In this document: piece by piece, positions 47,989 to 56,584 of the stretch
How positions within the stretch are numbered: the first letter of the stretch is position 1
Layout of the letters: the number at the start of each line of letters is the position of its first letter
Origin: Arthrobacter sp. 31Y
GTDB lineage: Bacteria > Actinomycetota > Actinomycetes > Actinomycetales > Micrococcaceae
Reading direction: 5' to 3'
DNA: 64,000 nt
NCBI RefSeq assembly: GCF_000526335.1
Contig: NZ_JAFW01000001.1
Span: 3,410,001-3,474,000 of the forward strand
Translations under genes and position numbers: made by a program
Notes under the pieces: model-generated
Told to the model about the DNA's origin: nothing
Database searches by the model: none
The model's input: the letters and a program-made list of their open reading frames with translations, nothing else

Positions 47989-48534
47989 ATGAGGAAACTT
48001 GGAGCGGGTTTGACAGCGGTCATGGCTGCTGCCGGGCTCGGTCTGGTGGCACCGGGGCCCGCCTCGGCAGCTACATATTGCGGTATCTCGTGGGGTTCCA
48101 TGGCCAAGGCCGACCTCGACTGGAGCTCCGCCAACGTCACCAACGTTCGCACGGGCCAACAGCCCTGCTACGACCGTCTGGTGATTGACATGACCGGCAA
48201 GGTGGCCGGCTACGTGGTTCAGTATGTTCCGGTGGTGACCCAGGATGCCACCGGCTACCCCATCCCGGTGCTGGGTGATGCGGATCTGCAAGTGATGGTC
48301 ACAGCGCCGTCGTACAACCAGAACAACCAGCCGACGTATGTGCCGGCAGCCAAGGCCGAACTGTCCAACGTCTCCGGTTACCAGACCTTCCGGCAAGTGG
48401 TTTACGCGGGCAGTTTTGAGGGCACCACGAGCATCGGGCTGGGTGTCCGGGCCCGCCTTCCGTTCCGGGTGTTCACCTTGGACGGGCCCGACGGCGGTTC
48501 GCGTCTGGTGGTGGATGTGGCGCATCGTTGGTGA
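47989..48534 (+). CDS. Secreted AMIN-like domain protein
   Basis: 181 residues from ATG 47989 (AAGGGGG site). Sec signal peptide RKLGAGLTAVMAAAGLGLVA, cut after PASA (~residue 27). The mature part has WGSMAKADLDWSSANVTNVR, CYDRLVIDMTGKVAGYVVQY, VYAGSFEGTTSIGLGVRARL and GGSRLVVDVAHRW, the AMIN-like beta-fold (FDR/YDRxVxD start, SRLVVDV end). Two cysteines (in TYCG and QPCY) may form a disulfide. Probably binds cell wall glycans outside the cell (inferred from AMIN domains). A long hairpin follows the gene. Confidence 0.85.
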   Translation: MRKLGAGLTAVMAAAGLGLVAPGPASAATYCGISWGSMAKADLDWSSANVTNVRTGQQPCYDRLVIDMTGKVAGYVVQYVPVVTQDATGYPIPVLGDADLQVMVTAPSYNQNNQPTYVPAAKAELSNVSGYQTFRQVVYAGSFEGTTSIGLGVRARLPFRVFTLDGPDGGSRLVVDVAHRW

Positions 48535-48563
48535 TTGACGGGGCGCTGAAGTGCCCAGAACGT

Positions 48564-48614
48564 GGGAAAGCTGCCACTTCGTCCGGAGATTTCCGGCGAA
48601 CTGGCAGCTTTCCC
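48564..48614. terminator. Long hairpin, bidirectional terminator between convergent genes
   Basis: 18-bp arms 48564-48581 and 48597-48614 (GGGAAAGCTGCCACTTCG against its complement with one mismatch) and a 15-nt loop. It lies 30 bp after the AMIN-like gene and 28 bp after the end of the APC gene on the other strand. Confidence 0.75.
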
Positions 48615-48641
48615 GCGATTTCGCGGGGTTGCAGCGGCGTT

Positions 48642-50180
48642 TTACTCCGGCACCACCAGTGCCGGGGTGTCCTTCCGGATAGTCTCGCCACGGAAGAACC
48701 CGGGCCGGACGCGGGACATGATCAGCATGACCACGGCGCCCAACGCCAGGATCCCGATCCCGAGCACGAACACCAGTCCCACTCCGAAGATCTCCGAGCC
48801 ACTGCCGAACTCAGGAGCCCAGCTGTCCACGGCCGTCTGCAGGAACACGACGAACAGGCCAACTCCACCCAGCAGCGGGCAGACGAGTCGCAGGAAGAAG
48901 TTCCTGGCGCTGGAGAACACGCTTTTGCGGAAGTACCAGACGCAGGCGATGGCTGTGAGCCCGTAGTAGAAGCAGATCATCAGGCCCAAGGCCAGGATGG
49001 TGTCGTTGAGGACGTTCTCGCTGATTACGTGCATCACCGCGTAGAAGCCCGCGGACAGGACGCCGGCCGCAATGGTGGCGAAGCCCGGCGTCGAGAACTT
49101 CTTGCTCATGTGGCTGAAGCGCTCCGGCAGGGCGCCGTAGTGCGCCATGGCCAGCAGGCTACGGGACGGCGACGTGAACGTGGACTGCAGAGAGGCGGCC
49201 GAGCTGGACAGTACGGCGAGGGACATCAGGATGGCGAACGGACCCATGACCGGTGATGCCAGTGCTGTGAAGACGTTGGCGTGGTTCTCGGCGTTGTTGA
49301 GGCCGATTCCCGTGTCTCCGACGCCCGCAAACATCATGGTGGCGATGGTGACCAGCAGGTAGATACCCAGGACAATTACCGCTGTGAGCGTGCCTGCGAG
49401 TCCGGCGGTTTTCTTGCCATTGGCGGTTTCCTCGTTCACGGTGAGGCAGACGTCCCAGCCCCAGTAGACGAAGATCGACAACGAGATGCCTGCCGCGATC
49501 TGGCCGAAGGTCTCGATCTTGGTGACGTCGAACCAGTCCCAGCTGAAGGGAACAGCGGACTCGGAGGTGGACCAGTTGGCGAAGGCCATGGCAACAAACA
49601 GACCCAGAACCAGTAGTTGGAAACCTACCAAGCCGTACTGGACGATCTTGGTGGTGTGAAGTCCCCGGTAGCTGATCCACACGGCAAGCGCCACGAAAAC
49701 GAAGCAGGTGGCAACGTTCAGCAGCTTGTTCGAGGCGAGGTCGGCGAGCTCGGGTGAGCCCGTGGCCTGCGCCAGGAAGAGGTAGAAGAAGTCCACGGCC
49801 ACGCCGGCCAGGTTGGAGAGGACGATGATGTTGGCTGCAAGCAAACCCCAGCCGCCCATCCAGCCAACCCAGGGGCCGAATGCTTTGGTGACCCAGGTGA
49901 ACGTGGTTCCGCTGTCCGGGGAGTCTGCGTTGAGCTCCCGGTAGGCCAGCGATACAAGGATCATCGGGATGAAACCGATCAGGAAGATGACGGGCAGCTG
50001 TAGCCCCACCTCGTTGACGGTTGGACCGAGTGCGCCGGTGAGCGTGTACGCCGGGGCGATGGTTGAAATGCCAAGAACGACGACGGCGAGGAGCCCCAGC
50101 TGCCCCGTCTTCAGTCCCTTGCCGCTGATGTCATGCGACTCTGCAGCGTTACTGCCGCTGCGCTGGATTGTCTGGCTCAT
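48642..50180 (-). CDS. APC family amino acid/polyamine permease
   Basis: 512 residues with 12 TM segments. Helix 1 region is LAVVVLGISTIAPAYTLTGA; the unwound substrate-site motif GISTIAPAYTL is typical of APC carriers, and FTWVTKAFGPWVGWMGGWGL follows in helix 3. Directly downstream (12 bp) of agmatine deiminase and read from the same mRNA, so agmatine or putrescine is the most likely substrate (inference). Ends at a shared terminator hairpin. Confidence 0.85.
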   Translation of the reverse strand: MSQTIQRSGSNAAESHDISGKGLKTGQLGLLAVVVLGISTIAPAYTLTGALGPTVNEVGLQLPVIFLIGFIPMILVSLAYRELNADSPDSGTTFTWVTKAFGPWVGWMGGWGLLAANIIVLSNLAGVAVDFFYLFLAQATGSPELADLASNKLLNVATCFVFVALAVWISYRGLHTTKIVQYGLVGFQLLVLGLFVAMAFANWSTSESAVPFSWDWFDVTKIETFGQIAAGISLSIFVYWGWDVCLTVNEETANGKKTAGLAGTLTAVIVLGIYLLVTIATMMFAGVGDTGIGLNNAENHANVFTALASPVMGPFAILMSLAVLSSSAASLQSTFTSPSRSLLAMAHYGALPERFSHMSKKFSTPGFATIAAGVLSAGFYAVMHVISENVLNDTILALGLMICFYYGLTAIACVWYFRKSVFSSARNFFLRLVCPLLGGVGLFVVFLQTAVDSWAPEFGSGSEIFGVGLVFVLGIGILALGAVVMLIMSRVRPGFFRGETIRKDTPALVVPE

Positions 50181-50192
50181 GTGAGGCCCTTT

Positions 50193-51218
50193 CTAGATGG
50201 CCGAAGGCTGCTGCTGCGTAATGCAGTGGATGCCGCCGCCCCTGGCGAACAGTTCGCGCGCGTCAACACTGACCACGCGGCGGCCGGGGTAGGCATCGGC
50301 GAGAATGCGGAGGGCTTTCTCGTCCATGGGGTCATTGAAACTGCAGGCGATGACCCCGCTGTTGACCACGAGGTGGTTGATGTAGCTGTAATCCACATAC
50401 CCCTCGTCGTCGGTGAGTGTTTCCGGGGCGGGAACTTCGATGATGTTCCAGTCCCGGCCTGCTGCGTCGTGGGTGGTGCGCAGGAAATCGATGATCTCGC
50501 GGGAGACTTGGTGGTCCGGGTGCTCCGGGTTCTGCTGCGAGTGGACCAACAACGTGCCCGGGCTCGGAATTGTGGCCACGATGTCCACGTGTCCGCGGGT
50601 GCCGAACTTTTCGGAGTCGCGGGTGAGGCCCCGAGGAAGCCAGATCACGTGGGTGGCGCCGATGGTTCGGGCGAGTTCCTGCTCGATGTCAGCCTTGGTC
50701 AGGCCAGGGTTGCGGCCTTGGTCCAGCTGAACCGTTTCGGTGACCAGGACGGTGCCTTCGCCATCAACCTGAATGCCCCCGCCTTCGTTGACGATCCCCG
50801 AGGGGAGATGCCGCGCGTTGGCGCGGCCGCTGATGGCCTCGGCGATGAGCGAGTCCTTGTCCCAGGTTGCCCAGTCCTGACCGCCCCAGCCGTTGAAGAT
50901 CCAGTCCACAGCGCCCAGTTGCTTGTTGGCGTCCAGGACGAACGACGGACCGATGTCCCGCATCCAGGCGTCGTTGAGGTCAGCGGTAATTACCTCAACG
51001 CGTGGGTCCAGGTAGCGCGCAGCCGTTTCGACGTCGTCGGGCGATACCACCATGGTGACGGGCTCGAACTCGAGGATGGCGTTTGCCACCGCAGCCCAGG
51101 TGGAACGCGCTGCGTGGGCCTCTTCTTCTGTCTCGCCCAAGGTGTAGCCGCCCGTGGGGAAGGCCATCCAGACGCGATCTTGGGGTGCCGTTTCCGATGG
51201 CATGCGCCACGCGCTCAC
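50193..51218 (-). CDS. aguA: Agmatine deiminase (peptidylarginine deiminase family)
   Basis: 341 residues from GTG 51218, which overlaps the stop of the small ORF upstream by 4 bp. Key parts: RVWMAFPTGGY near the start, AWMRDIGPSF (Asp), NGWGGQ, EGGGIQVDGEGTVLVTE, RGHVDIVATIP (His) and the catalytic cysteine in RGGGIHCITQQQP at about residue 332. It turns agmatine into N-carbamoylputrescine and ammonia. It shares the operon with an APC permease; no aguB-type amidase is seen, so the next step must be encoded elsewhere. Confidence 0.92.
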   Translation of the reverse strand: MSAWRMPSETAPQDRVWMAFPTGGYTLGETEEEAHAARSTWAAVANAILEFEPVTMVVSPDDVETAARYLDPRVEVITADLNDAWMRDIGPSFVLDANKQLGAVDWIFNGWGGQDWATWDKDSLIAEAISGRANARHLPSGIVNEGGGIQVDGEGTVLVTETVQLDQGRNPGLTKADIEQELARTIGATHVIWLPRGLTRDSEKFGTRGHVDIVATIPSPGTLLVHSQQNPEHPDHQVSREIIDFLRTTHDAAGRDWNIIEVPAPETLTDDEGYVDYSYINHLVVNSGVIACSFNDPMDEKALRILADAYPGRRVVSVDARELFARGGGIHCITQQQPSAI

Positions 51219-51355
51219 GCGGTAACTGCCTGGGTTTGTTGCGTTCTTACTGTGCCGAGCGGGGCGTTGGGGTCCACCGCTTCGGCAGGGTGCCGACGGT
51301 TTGCCGGGCTGGTGGTTAGGGAAGTGAAGGCTTCCGAGTGTCTGATTTCAATCAT
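51215..51355 (-). CDS. 46-residue small ORF translationally coupled to aguA
   Basis: 46 codons from ATG 51355, with GGAG about 10 bp upstream, to a TGA that overlaps the aguA GTG start (GTGA). It reads MIEIRHSEAFTSLTTSP, then RRHPAEAVDPNAPLGTVR and ends QAVTA. Such coupling argues that ribosomes pass through it. It may be a real small protein of the operon or a leader ORF that controls aguA translation. No family known. Confidence 0.5.
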   Translation of the reverse strand: MIEIRHSEAFTSLTTSPANRRHPAEAVDPNAPLGTVRTQQTQAVTA

Positions 51356-51382
51356 GGGGGTTTACTCCGTGAGACGACTGTC

Positions 51383-51407
51383 ACTAAATGAATAGCGTTC
51401 ATTTAGT
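51383..51407. promoter_or_regulatory. 25-bp palindromic operator upstream of the agmatine operon
   Basis: ACTAAATGAA (51383-51392) and TTCATTTAGT (51398-51407) are a perfect 10-bp inverted repeat with the 5-bp centre TAGCG. It lies 28 bp before the small ORF and is typical of a TetR- or GntR-type repressor site; the regulator is not encoded next to it. Confidence 0.7.
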
Positions 51408-51669
51408 ATGACGGGAGTCACCCTCAAGCGCAAGATGCGGACGGAGGCCCCTCATTTATGACTCGGTTTCCGGTGGTCAGGGCGGGCGTGAACGGCCGTT
51501 TCACGGTTTCCTGGATTCAGGGCTCGATGGTTTTCCACATAGGACGATGACCGCCTTATGCCAGCCCAGCCCCACCCCTGCCCGGGCATCAGCGCAGGCC
51601 AGGGCGCGTACGGGGCTCAGCGCCGGAGCAGTCCAATAATTAGCGCCGACTTGCAAGTCAGCGTACGGC
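51408..51669. other. Gap between the agmatine operator and the map gene without recognisable features
   Basis: No ORF with support and no strong hairpin was found. It lies between the end of the methionine aminopeptidase gene and the operator of the agmatine operon, and should hold the end of the first and the promoter of the second. Confidence 0.4.
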
Positions 51670-52443
51670 TCAGAGCGTCGGCAGAGTCAGGATTTCGGCT
51701 CCGTCGTTGGTGATGGCGATGGTGTGCTCACTATGGGCAGTCCGGCAACCGGTCGCGCTGCGGAGGGTCCAGCCGTCGGCGTCGGTGACAAGCTGGGCGG
51801 TGTCGGCCATCACCCAGGGCTCCAGGGCCAGCAGCAGTCCAGGGCGTAGCTTGTACCCTCGGCCGGGTCGGCCCATGTTGGGAACGTGTGGTTCCTGGTG
51901 CATGGTTGAGCCAATGCCGTGGCCGCCGAACTCGGTGTTGACGGGGTATCCGGCCTCGCTGAGGACTGAGCCGATCGCGTAGGCGAGGTCGCCGATGCGG
52001 GCGCCGGGGCGGGCGGCCTCTATGCCCGCGCGCAATGCACGTTCGGTTGCTTCGATCATCGCGACACTCTCAGCCGGCTTGGACTCGCCAACGATGAAGC
52101 TGATGGCCGAGTCTGCTGCTATTCCGTCCTTCAGCACCGCCAGATCCAGGGTCAGGAGGTCGCCATCGGCCAGGTTGTAGTCCGTGGGCAACCCGTGCAG
52201 GACAGCATCGTTGACGCCGGTGCAGATGTAATGGCCGAATGGCCCGCGACCAAAGGAAGGAGCGTAGTCCACGTAACAGGAGACGCCACCGGCCTCGAGG
52301 ATCATGCCCTTTGCCCATCGGTCTATGTCAAGGAGGTTGGTGCCCACCTTTGCGCGGCCCTTCAGCGTGTGCAAAATGTTGGCCACCAGGGTGCCGGCCT
52401 CCTTGGCGCGGCCTAGTTCTGAACGGCTCAGGATCTCAATCAT
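51670..52443 (-). CDS. map: Type I methionine aminopeptidase (additional copy)
   Basis: 257 residues, close to the minimal type I length, without the N-terminal zinc/SH3-binding extension. The five metal ligands are visible: the aspartates in LTLDLAV and AADSAISF, the histidine in GGHGIGSTMHQEPHV, and glutamates in LALEPWV and SEHTIAI. It removes the first methionine of new proteins. The usual housekeeping map gene of actinobacteria lies near the ribosomal operon, so this is probably a second enzyme. It diverges from a small XRE regulator gene, which suggests controlled expression. Confidence 0.88.
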   Translation of the reverse strand: MIEILSRSELGRAKEAGTLVANILHTLKGRAKVGTNLLDIDRWAKGMILEAGGVSCYVDYAPSFGRGPFGHYICTGVNDAVLHGLPTDYNLADGDLLTLDLAVLKDGIAADSAISFIVGESKPAESVAMIEATERALRAGIEAARPGARIGDLAYAIGSVLSEAGYPVNTEFGGHGIGSTMHQEPHVPNMGRPGRGYKLRPGLLLALEPWVMADTAQLVTDADGWTLRSATGCRTAHSEHTIAITNDGAEILTLPTL

Positions 52444-52472
52444 GCGGGACCTTTCGTGGGGTAACCAATAAC

Positions 52473-52494
52473 TATCCCGGCCATATTATCCCGG
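52473..52494. promoter_or_regulatory. TATCCCGG direct repeats between map and the XRE gene
   Basis: TATCCCGG occurs at 52473-52480 and 52487-52494, 14 bp apart, in the 67-bp gap of the divergent pair. Candidate binding sites of the XRE protein. Confidence 0.45.
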
Positions 52495-52510
52495 TATTAC
52501 AATTGGAGCC

Positions 52511-52813
52511 ATGGTCAGGTTGCCTCTTACACCCGCAGAGGCCGAGCGCGGACAGCGCCTCGGCGCTCTTTTGCGTCGCGCCCGGGGTGAACGCTCCATG
52601 CTGGAGACGGCTCTGGACGCCCGCGTCTCGCCCGAAACGCTCCGAAAGATCGAATCAGGCCGGGTGGCTACTCCTGCGTTCCCCACCGTCGCTGCAATTG
52701 CGGATGTCCTTGGGCTCTCCCTCGATGAGGTGTGGGCGGAGATCAATCAGCAGGAGCATGCGGCCGAGCCGGCAGGGCCGCGTCGAAGTGCACGTGAATG
52801 GCTGGCTTCGTAA
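52511..52813 (+). CDS. XRE family helix-turn-helix regulator
   Basis: 100 residues. Cro/C1-type HTH: AERGQRLGALLRRARGERSM, LETALDARVSPETLRKIESG, then FPTVAAIADVLGLSLDEVWA, followed by a short tail. Compared with common XRE proteins the first helix of the HTH has an unusual MLETALDARVS. Diverges from map with two direct repeats in the gap, so map is the likely target. The TAATTGGAGCC site precedes the ATG. Confidence 0.85.
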   Translation: MVRLPLTPAEAERGQRLGALLRRARGERSMLETALDARVSPETLRKIESGRVATPAFPTVAAIADVLGLSLDEVWAEINQQEHAAEPAGPRRSAREWLAS

Positions 52814-52856
52814 CCAGGTGCTGGTAACCAGGGGCCTGTAGCCAGAGTTTGCCGTC

Positions 52857-53438
52857 TCAGCGTTTGGGGCGGGCCCGCACATGGAGCCGTTCGCCTTGCT
52901 GCCCGAAGAGGGTGAGTAGCTCCACCGGTTGCGTGGTGGCGCTGGCAAACCAGTGCGGTGTGCGGGTATCAAATTCCGCCACCTCGCCCGGCTTCAGGAC
53001 AAAGTCGTTCTCACCCAGCACCAACCGGAGCTTGCCGTTGAGGATATACACCCAGTCGTAGCCCTCATGTGATTGCGGCGTGGGAGTCTCCTTGCCTGTG
53101 CCGCCCTTGAGGACCATCTTGAAGGCCTGGATACCGCCGGGGCGTCGGGTCAGTGGAACGGCCGTACCCCATTCGTGAACGTGCGGCTTGAGATGAATGC
53201 GGGGATCGCCCGTTTCAGGGGCATCAATAAGCTCTTCCAAAGGGACCTGATGCAGCCGCGCGATGGGGAGAAGAAGCTCCAAAGTCGGTTTGCGTTGGCC
53301 CGATTCCAGCCTGGAAAGCGTGCTGACGGAGATGCCGGTGACTTCCGAAGCCTCCGCGAGGGTCACGTTGCGTTGGGTCCGCATGGCACGCAGGCGAGGG
53401 CCGACGGCGTCGAGCATGGTGCTGAAATCGGTAGTCAT
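52857..53438 (-). CDS. XRE regulator with C-terminal cupin domain
   Basis: 193 residues from ATG 53438; the longer frame to 53549 runs through the operator. N-terminal HTH (LRAMRTQRNVTLAEASEVTG, SVSTLSRLESGQRKPTLELL), then a cupin barrel from residue ~110 with HEGYDWVYILNGKLRLVLGE, FVLKPGEVAEFDTRTPHWFA. Such XRE-cupin proteins sense small ligands or act in amino acid or redox control. It diverges from the flavin reductase gene and a perfect inverted repeat (53455-53476) lies in the shared region. Confidence 0.87.
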   Translation of the reverse strand: MTTDFSTMLDAVGPRLRAMRTQRNVTLAEASEVTGISVSTLSRLESGQRKPTLELLLPIARLHQVPLEELIDAPETGDPRIHLKPHVHEWGTAVPLTRRPGGIQAFKMVLKGGTGKETPTPQSHEGYDWVYILNGKLRLVLGENDFVLKPGEVAEFDTRTPHWFASATTQPVELLTLFGQQGERLHVRARPKR

Positions 53439-53454
53439 GCCACTAGTTTGCCAT

Positions 53455-53476
53455 AACAGCAAAATTCCTTGCTGTT
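53455..53476. promoter_or_regulatory. 22-bp palindrome between XRE-cupin and flavoprotein genes
   Basis: AACAGCAA (53455-53462) and TTGCTGTT (53469-53476) form a perfect 8-bp inverted repeat with a 6-bp centre. It starts 16 bp before the regulator ATG and 64 bp before the flavoprotein start. Likely operator of the XRE-cupin protein. Confidence 0.65.
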
Positions 53477-53539
53477 CTATGTCGTCCTGACCAACCATGG
53501 AAGGAGCGGCGCAGGGCCGGTGGATACGTGGAGGCATTC

Positions 53540-54547
53540 GTGAATACAAGAATTGAGAACAACATCATGGCGGAGGAGTACGACGTCGTTGTGGTGGGTG
53601 GTGGCGCGGCTGGGTTAAGTGCCGCGGTCACGCTGGGCAGGGCCTTGCGATCCGTCCTCGTCATCGACGCCGGCGAGCCGCGCAACGCACCGGCAGCCGG
53701 GGTGCACGGATTCCTGTCGCGGGACGGAATCAACCCCAAGGAACTTCTGGAACTCGGACGAGCGGAGGCGCTCCAGTACGGGGCGGACATAATGTCCGGC
53801 ATCGCAGTTGGGGCACGCTCGACGGCGGAGCCAACGGACGGTTCAGAGCTCGCCTTCGAGGTGGACCTGGCCGACGGTCAAACTGTCAAAGCGCGCCGAC
53901 TACTTGTCACCACCGGGCTGGTGGACATCTTGCCCGACGTTGAGGGCATCCGGGAACGTTGGGGACGCGATGTCCTGCACTGCCCCTACTGCCACGGCTG
54001 GGAGGTCCGGAATAAAGCAATCGGAATCCTAGGGTCAGTGCCCATGGCGTTGCACCAGGCGTTGTTATTCCGCCAGTGGAGCCCCAACATCACCCTGTTC
54101 CTCAATGACATCGTGGAACCGACAGAAGAACAGTGGGAACAACTGGCTGCCCGATCCATCAACGTGGTGGACGGCAAAGTCCATGCCCTGCAAGTAACTG
54201 ACGACGCTTTGACGGGTGTCGTCCTGGCGTCGGGAACCATGATTCCGGTGGACGCTGTAGTCACTGGCCCACGGCTGGAGGCAAGATCCGGCGTGCTGGA
54301 AACCCTGGGTGTTCCTGTGGTGGAGCACCCGATGGGCATCGGAACCCACGTTGAAGTGAACCCTCTGGGAGGGGCAACGTCCGTGCCCGGAGTATGGGCC
54401 GCCGGGAACGTGACTGATCTGACCGGGCAGGTGATGGCCTCGGCAGCCGCTGGGGTCATGGCAGGTGCGGCAATCAATGCCGATTTGATGATGGAGGAAA
54501 CCCGAGCTGCTGTAGAGGAGGCACGCCAGGCAGCTCTCGCCCACTAA
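53540..54547 (+). CDS. NAD(P)/FAD-dependent oxidoreductase, thioredoxin-reductase-like
   Basis: 335 residues from GTG 53540, preceded at 5 bp by GGAGG. FAD motif YDVVVVGGGAAGLSAAVTLG; active-site pair in HCPYCHGWEV (CxxC, redox-active as in thioredoxin reductases); final FAD-contact region GATSVPGVWAAGNVTDLTGQ. The family reduces disulfides of thioredoxin-like partners or acts in dithiol chemistry of natural products; the true partner is unknown. It is under probable control of the divergent XRE-cupin protein. Confidence 0.88.
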   Translation: MNTRIENNIMAEEYDVVVVGGGAAGLSAAVTLGRALRSVLVIDAGEPRNAPAAGVHGFLSRDGINPKELLELGRAEALQYGADIMSGIAVGARSTAEPTDGSELAFEVDLADGQTVKARRLLVTTGLVDILPDVEGIRERWGRDVLHCPYCHGWEVRNKAIGILGSVPMALHQALLFRQWSPNITLFLNDIVEPTEEQWEQLAARSINVVDGKVHALQVTDDALTGVVLASGTMIPVDAVVTGPRLEARSGVLETLGVPVVEHPMGIGTHVEVNPLGGATSVPGVWAAGNVTDLTGQVMASAAAGVMAGAAINADLMMEETRAAVEEARQAALAH

Positions 54548-54588
54548 GCCGGTTGATCAGCTGGGCGCTGGTTGGACAAAGGGGTGCG

Positions 54589-55812
54589 TTAGGACTTGGT
54601 GGCCAGGAACTCCCGGGCAGCCGTCACGAGCGCTTCCGTTCCGCGCGCCAGCGTTGGCTGGATAACAGGCGCGAAGTGCGGCGAGTGATTCGATGGAATG
54701 TCCTCTGGGAGGCGACCCGTCGTGGCGAATTCCTTGAACAAGGCAGGCTCGGCACCTCCCAGGAACCAGAAGACAAGGGGAGCGCCAGCGGCCTTCGCCA
54801 GGATTCCCACGTCCTCGCTTCCGGATACGGGGCCGGGGTCAATGATCTGTGTTTCGCCGAACTTTGCTGCGAAAACAGCGGACACCCTGGCGGTTGCGGC
54901 TGGGTCGTTGAAGGTCAGCGGGAAACGCTCTTCAAACTGAATCTCGGGGTCCTTGGGCGCACCTGAGGCTGTGGATTCCCCCTTGGCAATGCGCTCAATG
55001 GAACCGAGGATTTTATCCCTGGTGGCATCACTGAAAGTGCGGACGCTGAGGCCCAACGTTGCTGTTTCAGGGATGATGTTGTTCTTCGTTCCCGAGTGAA
55101 TCTGCCCAACAGTCACCACGGCGGAGTCACTGGCGGCGAGCTCACGCGAGACGATGCTCTGTAGCCGCACAGTAGTTGCAGCAGCCATGAGCACCGGGTC
55201 AACAGTGGTCTCCGGACGCGATCCGTGACCACCTCGTCCGTGCAAGGTGATGTTGAGGGAATCGGCCGACGCCATGGTGACGCCGGGACGCATGCCGAAC
55301 CATCCGGCGGGGAAGGGGGCCACATGTTGGCCCAGGACGATGTCGGGTTTCGGCACCCCGTCATACAGTCCGTCGGCAACCATGGTTTCTGCGCCGCCGC
55401 CCCATTCTTCGGCCGGCTGGAAGAGTGCGATCAGCGTGCCTTGCCACTCATCGCGCTGAGCGGCCAGGACCTCCACCGCGCCAACAAGGCAGCTGACATG
55501 CACATCATGGCCGCAAGCGTGCATGACCGGCATGTCCTTGCCCTCGTGATCAACACCCACCGCCGTGCTGGCGTAGTCCAAACCCGTTGCTTCCTTGACC
55601 GGCAATGCATCCATGTCCGCCCTGAGCATCACCACCGGTCCGGGTCCATTTTCCAGAACCCCCACAACCCCGGTCTTCCCGATGTTGCGATGAACGGCGA
55701 AGCCGAGATCTTCGAGATATCCCGCAGCGATCCCGGCGGTTCGGGTCTCTTGGAACGACAACTCGGGATGGGTGTGCAGGTCTTTGTAAAGCTCTTCGAG
55801 GTCAATGGTCAT
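54589..55812 (-). CDS. M20 family metallo-amidohydrolase/peptidase
   Basis: 407 residues from ATG 55812 (AAGGG site; the frame to 55872 has no support). Typical M20D series: LHTHPELSFQETRTAG, LRADMDALPVKEATGLDYAS, HACGHDVHVSCLVGAVEVLA, LFQPAEEWGGGAETMVADGL and GGHGSRPETTVDP. These hold the two-metal site (Asp, His, Glu, Glu, His). The family cleaves N-acyl amino acids, hippurate or indole conjugates; the exact substrate is unknown. Convergent with the flavoprotein gene and divergent from the cyclodeaminase-like gene. Confidence 0.87.
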   Translation of the reverse strand: MTIDLEELYKDLHTHPELSFQETRTAGIAAGYLEDLGFAVHRNIGKTGVVGVLENGPGPVVMLRADMDALPVKEATGLDYASTAVGVDHEGKDMPVMHACGHDVHVSCLVGAVEVLAAQRDEWQGTLIALFQPAEEWGGGAETMVADGLYDGVPKPDIVLGQHVAPFPAGWFGMRPGVTMASADSLNITLHGRGGHGSRPETTVDPVLMAAATTVRLQSIVSRELAASDSAVVTVGQIHSGTKNNIIPETATLGLSVRTFSDATRDKILGSIERIAKGESTASGAPKDPEIQFEERFPLTFNDPAATARVSAVFAAKFGETQIIDPGPVSGSEDVGILAKAAGAPLVFWFLGGAEPALFKEFATTGRLPEDIPSNHSPHFAPVIQPTLARGTEALVTAAREFLATKS

Positions 55813-55901
55813 GAGTCTGCCCTTTTCATTCGACGCCATGGTTTGGCCAGTGTATCCAGCCCAAAGCTGCAAAGGCTGGGAAGCCCCGGCAGACTGGATG
55901 C

Positions 55902-56552
55902 ATGAACGATTCTGAATCAGTCACCACACAGCAATCCACTGTTGAGGAGTGGACCAGAGCGTTGGCAGAATCCAGCGGGTCTCCCGGAGGCGGCGCCGGA
56001 GCCGGAGTGATGCTTTCCATCGCGGCCTCGCTAACGTCCATGGTGGCCGGCTACACCGAGGCGGAGAAGAATCAGCAAGAGGAACTCGCCGGCATTCACT
56101 CCCGTGCCCGTGAACTTCGCCAAACCGCGCTTCAACTAGCTGACGACGACGCTTCCGCCTCCAACGCCTTCGGTGCCGCCTTCCGCCTGGATCCCGGATC
56201 GGAACGCGAGAAAGCCATTCATCGGGCGTCCGTCGATGCGGCCAAAGCTTCAGCAGTCCTCGGGGAGCGGGCCATTGATGCCGTTGAAGACCTCGGCTGG
56301 CTCGCTTCAAACGGCAACCCTGCGCTGATCGCGGACGTCGTGGTGGGCTTCGGAGCCCTCCGGGCCGCCATAACTGGAGCCCGAACCAACGTGAGCTTCG
56401 ACCTGACCTCCGCCGGTACTGACCTGGAGCACGTTAGGGAAGAACATCCGCACCTATGGGACACCGTCAGCCGGCTCAGCGACGCCCTCCGCAGAATCGA
56501 CGAACTGACCGCCGGCGTCGACAAGAAAGCGGCGCCGACCGAAGCCGTCTAG
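55902..56552 (+). CDS. Cyclodeaminase/cyclohydrolase family protein (FTCD C-terminal-like)
   Basis: 216 residues, all helical. The N-terminal part TQQSTVEEWTRALAESSGSP is followed by the signature GGGAGAGVMLSIAASLTSMV, which forms the folate-binding loop of formiminotransferase-cyclodeaminases. Free-standing members work on folate one-carbon units (methenyl-THF cyclohydrolase type). Not linked to other folate genes here except the more distant gcv cluster. Probably its own promoter in the 89-bp gap to the M20 gene. Confidence 0.82.
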   Translation: MNDSESVTTQQSTVEEWTRALAESSGSPGGGAGAGVMLSIAASLTSMVAGYTEAEKNQQEELAGIHSRARELRQTALQLADDDASASNAFGAAFRLDPGSEREKAIHRASVDAAKASAVLGERAIDAVEDLGWLASNGNPALIADVVVGFGALRAAITGARTNVSFDLTSAGTDLEHVREEHPHLWDTVSRLSDALRRIDELTAGVDKKAAPTEAV

Positions 56553-56584
56553 CCTCGGTCAGCACCGCGTTCACTACTGCTTTA

